From Burkholderiales bacterium (GTDB taxonomy: Bacteria; Pseudomonadota; Gammaproteobacteria; Burkholderiales; Burkholderiaceae_C): a stretch of DNA of 17,647 nt. The notes below the pieces were generated by a model. That model ran no database searches and was not told where the DNA came from. It saw only the letters and a list, made by a program, of their open reading frames with translations. Shown piece after piece: positions 15,512 through 17,647 of this stretch; within the stretch, counting starts at the first letter, position 1, and each line of letters opens with the position of its first letter. The position numbers and the translations under genes are program-made. The DNA lies in the NCBI GenBank assembly GCA_005786815.1, contig SYDB01000075.1:1-17647 (forward strand). The letters are read 5' to 3'.

Positions 15512-16993
15512 TCACTGGTCTTTCTTTTCAGCCGTGCGCTCGGTTTGGGTTTTGCTGGCCAAGACGGGTTGGCCTTTGAGGCGCTTGATAGCTTGCTCGA
15601 GTTGGAAGTCTTTGTCGCTACCAAACTCAGGTGGACGGCGCTCGCTGTTGGGCTTTTTGGACTCTTCTTCTAAGCGCTTCATCGCCTCTTCGCGCGCTTT
15701 CTCGCGCGCTTTCTCTTGCTCTTTGTCCTTGTTGGCGTTGCCCTGACCGCTCTCTAAGTGCTTGTCTAAGTCGGCTTCACGCATACGCAAAATGGCGTAA
15801 GGGCTGCCTTCGGCCGTGTCGTCCAATAAAACATCGGGCACGATGCCCTTGGCTTGGATAGAACGGCCATTGGGCGTGTAGTAGCGCGCGGTGGTGATCT
15901 TGAGTGCAGTGTCGGTGCCCAACTGGCGCACGGTTTGTACTGAGCCTTTGCCAAAGGTTTGGCTGCCCATGATGGTCGCGCGTTTGTGGTCTTGCAAGGC
16001 GCCCGCAACAATTTCACTCGCTGACGCAGAGCCTTCGTTGACTAACACCACAAGTGGAACGGTTTTGTAAACACCTTTGGTGGCCTGGTGCAGACGAACA
16101 ACAGGGTCGTTTCCGCCCGAGCGACGGTAGTACTCTGGCGAGGCCTTGTAAGCAAATTTGCTCTCTGCCAACTGCCCGTTAGTGGAGACCACCACCACGT
16201 TGTCTGGCAAGAAAATAGCCGAGACCGCGACGGCGGCGTCTAACAAGCCACCTGGGTCATTGCGAAGGTCAAGAACCAGACCGCGCATCTTGGGTTCTTG
16301 CTTGTAGAGCTCTTCGAGTTTTTTGGTGAAATCATCGACCGAGCGTTCTTGGAACTGGCTCAAACGGATCCAGCCAAAACCTGGCTCCATCACCTTGCCC
16401 TTGACGCTTTGGGTTTTGATTTCTTCACGGACGATGCTGACGGGGAAGGTGCGGTTCTCGTCTTTGCGGTAGATCGTGAGCATGACCTTGGTGCCTGGCT
16501 CTCCGCGCATGCGCTTGACGGCTTCATTCAAAGACAGGCCTTTGACAGCCGTGTCGTCAATCTTGGTGATCAAGTCGCCAGACTTCATGCCAGCGCGAAA
16601 AGCCGGCGAGCCTTCAATGGGCGAGACGATTTTGACGAGGCCTTCTTCTTGGGTGATTTCAATACCGACACCGACAAAGCGACCGGTTGTGCCTTCACGA
16701 AACTCTTTGAAAGTTTTTTTGTCGTAGTACTGCGAGTGCGGATCCAAGCTCGCGACCATGCCTGTGATGGCGTCGCTGATGAGCTTCTTTTCATCCACTG
16801 GTTCCACATAGTCGCTCTTGACCATACTAAATACGGCGGCAAGTTGCTGCAACTCTTCGAGGGGCAGGGGCGCCATATTGGAGCGCGCGACGGTTTGTAT
16901 AGACACGGTCGTCAGTACGCCTGCCAAGCCGCCTATGGCGATCCATCCAGCGATTTTGAGTTTTTTGCCCATGAATTCTTTGTAGTTGATCAT
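15512..16993 (-). CDS. ctpA: C-terminal processing peptidase (S41 family, CtpA/Prc-like)
   Basis: This 493-residue periplasmic serine protease trims the C-termini of exported proteins, often cell-wall hydrolases. An N-terminal membrane anchor or signal (about residues 13-36) is followed by a PDZ domain (about 100-190, with VGVGIEI and GMKSGDLITKIDD). The S41 core has LDLRNDPGGLLD, catalytic Ser324 in GSASASEI and Lys349 in TFGKGSVQ. The 25-residue spacing equals that of Ser452 and Lys477 in E. coli Prc. Residues about 410-470 form a highly charged Lys/Glu/Arg helix, probably coiled coil, longer than in many homologues. GAGGA lies about 8 nt before the ATG at 16993; an internal ATG at 16972 is less likely. 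It lies 51 nt after gpmA and is followed closely by moeB, a gene order common in Burkholderiales. Confidence 0.95.
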   Translation of the reverse strand: MINYKEFMGKKLKIAGWIAIGGLAGVLTTVSIQTVARSNMAPLPLEELQQLAAVFSMVKSDYVEPVDEKKLISDAITGMVASLDPHSQYYDKKTFKEFREGTTGRFVGVGIEITQEEGLVKIVSPIEGSPAFRAGMKSGDLITKIDDTAVKGLSLNEAVKRMRGEPGTKVMLTIYRKDENRTFPVSIVREEIKTQSVKGKVMEPGFGWIRLSQFQERSVDDFTKKLEELYKQEPKMRGLVLDLRNDPGGLLDAAVAVSAIFLPDNVVVVSTNGQLAESKFAYKASPEYYRRSGGNDPVVRLHQATKGVYKTVPLVVLVNEGSASASEIVAGALQDHKRATIMGSQTFGKGSVQTVRQLGTDTALKITTARYYTPNGRSIQAKGIVPDVLLDDTAEGSPYAILRMREADLDKHLESGQGNANKDKEQEKAREKAREEAMKRLEEESKKPNSERRPPEFGSDKDFQLEQAIKRLKGQPVLASKTQTERTAEKKDQ

Positions 16994-17044
16994 CAGTAAT
17001 TCCTCAATATAACGCTTTGGGCAATGCGGTGTGGTGAAAGGGTC

Positions 17045-17647
17045 TCACGCGTCGTCGCCCAAATAGTAGTGGCGAATCGGTTTGAGTTCGGCGTCAAGCT
17101 CGTAGACCAAGGGCGTGCCGTTAGGAATGTTGACCCCGACGATGGCGTCTTCCGAGATGTTGTCTAGGTACTTGACCAGTGCGCGGATCGAATTGCCGTG
17201 GGCCGCGATGACCACCCGCTTGCCTGCCTTGATGGCTGGCGCGAGCGAGTCTTGCCACAAGGGCATCACGCGCGCCACGGTGTCTTTGAGGCATTCTGTC
17301 AGTGGTACGTCAGTAGGCTTGAGCTTGGAGTAGCGCAGGTCACCCCGCTCACAACGCTCGTCATCTTGGCTCAGGGCTGGTGGCGGGGTGTCATAGCTTC
17401 TGCGCCACATCAATACTTGCTCGTCGCCATATTTTTTGGCCATCTCGGCCTTGTTGAGCCCTTGCAAGGCGCCGTAGTGGCGCTCATTGAGTCGCCAGTG
17501 CTTGATGACGGGCAGCCACAGGCGGTCCATTTCGTCCAAGCTCAGGTAGAGCGTGCGGATAGCGCGCTTAAGTACGCTCGTATAGGCGACATCAAAATCT
17601 AAGCCTTCTTCCTGGATCAGACGACCTGCGCGCTGCGCTTGAGCGAC
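17045..17647 (-). CDS. gpmA: 2,3-bisphosphoglycerate-dependent phosphoglycerate mutase, 5' end outside window
   Basis: The C-terminal 200 residues of the glycolytic enzyme that interconverts 3- and 2-phosphoglycerate. The frame is open to the window edge and continues beyond it; about 48 N-terminal residues, including the RHG motif with the phosphorylated His, are missing. Clear family blocks are [62 protein letters not shown] and the second catalytic His in [14 protein letters not shown]. The end, [14 protein letters not shown] then YYLGD, is also typical. A TTG at 17539 is not the start because strong family similarity continues upstream of it. First gene of the gpmA - ctpA - moeB minus-strand run. 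Confidence 0.96.
   Translation of the reverse strand, partial: VAQAQRAGRLIQEEGLDFDVAYTSVLKRAIRTLYLSLDEMDRLWLPVIKHWRLNERHYGALQGLNKAEMAKKYGDEQVLMWRRSYDTPPPALSQDDERCERGDLRYSKLKPTDVPLTECLKDTVARVMPLWQDSLAPAIKAGKRVVIAAHGNSIRALVKYLDNISEDAIVGVNIPNGTPLVYELDAELKPIRHYYLGDDA

Noticed and set aside
16298..16999. 233-codon plus-strand frame opposite ctpA
   Set aside because: It mirrors the strongly supported ctpA gene, has no recognisable motif, and is a typical antisense shadow.

Overview
The window looks like a chromosomal segment of a betaproteobacterium, most likely Burkholderiales and probably Comamonadaceae-like. This rests on the gpmA - ctpA - moeB gene order on the minus strand, the style of the FolE, DUF429 and methyltransferase proteins, and a mixed, moderate GC content. 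No taxonomic search could be run, so the lineage is inference. No tRNA, rRNA, CRISPR array or transposase gene was seen.

Region 1 (1-7227, minus strand) is a complete type I secretion operon with its probable substrate. The order is a TolC-like outer membrane protein (5923-7227), an ABC permease/ATPase with a degenerate C39-like domain (3765-5903), an HlyD-type adaptor (2571-3749), then the start of a very large Ser/Thr/Gly-rich repeat protein (2529 down to the window edge). That last reading frame is open for 843 codons without a stop and runs out of the window. It carries a Gly-rich N-terminal segment and Ig-like repeats, two of which match exactly over 36 bp at a 999-bp offset. The layout fits a Lap/Bap-type surface adhesin and its dedicated exporter. 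A divergent promoter region with a perfect 9+2+9 palindrome (7284-7303) separates this operon from an alpha/beta hydrolase (7315-8406).

Region 2 (7315-11727) holds that hydrolase, which has an unusual Ser-Glu repeat tail. It is followed by a convergent class I methyltransferase (8431-9606) and upstream of it a subtilisin-family (S8) lipoprotein protease (9667-11727) with a possible beta/gamma-crystallin-like C-terminal domain.

Region 3 (11925-13899, plus strand) is a tight three-gene cluster: folE (GTP cyclohydrolase I), a short BLUF blue-light sensor with all key flavin-site residues, and a DUF429 protein. The pairing of pterin synthesis with a flavin photoreceptor is the most interesting functional linkage here.

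Region 4 (13900-14736) is repeat-rich. It has an 88-bp near-perfect inverted repeat with a GCGAAGC inner hairpin, a thermonuclease-family gene interrupted by an in-frame TAG between its catalytic residues, and a heptamer tandem array reaching the 3' end of moeB.

Region 5 (14737-17647, minus strand) is housekeeping: gpmA (5' part outside the window), the S41 processing protease ctpA, and a moeB/thiF-family adenylyltransferase starting at a GTG just after the ctpA stop.
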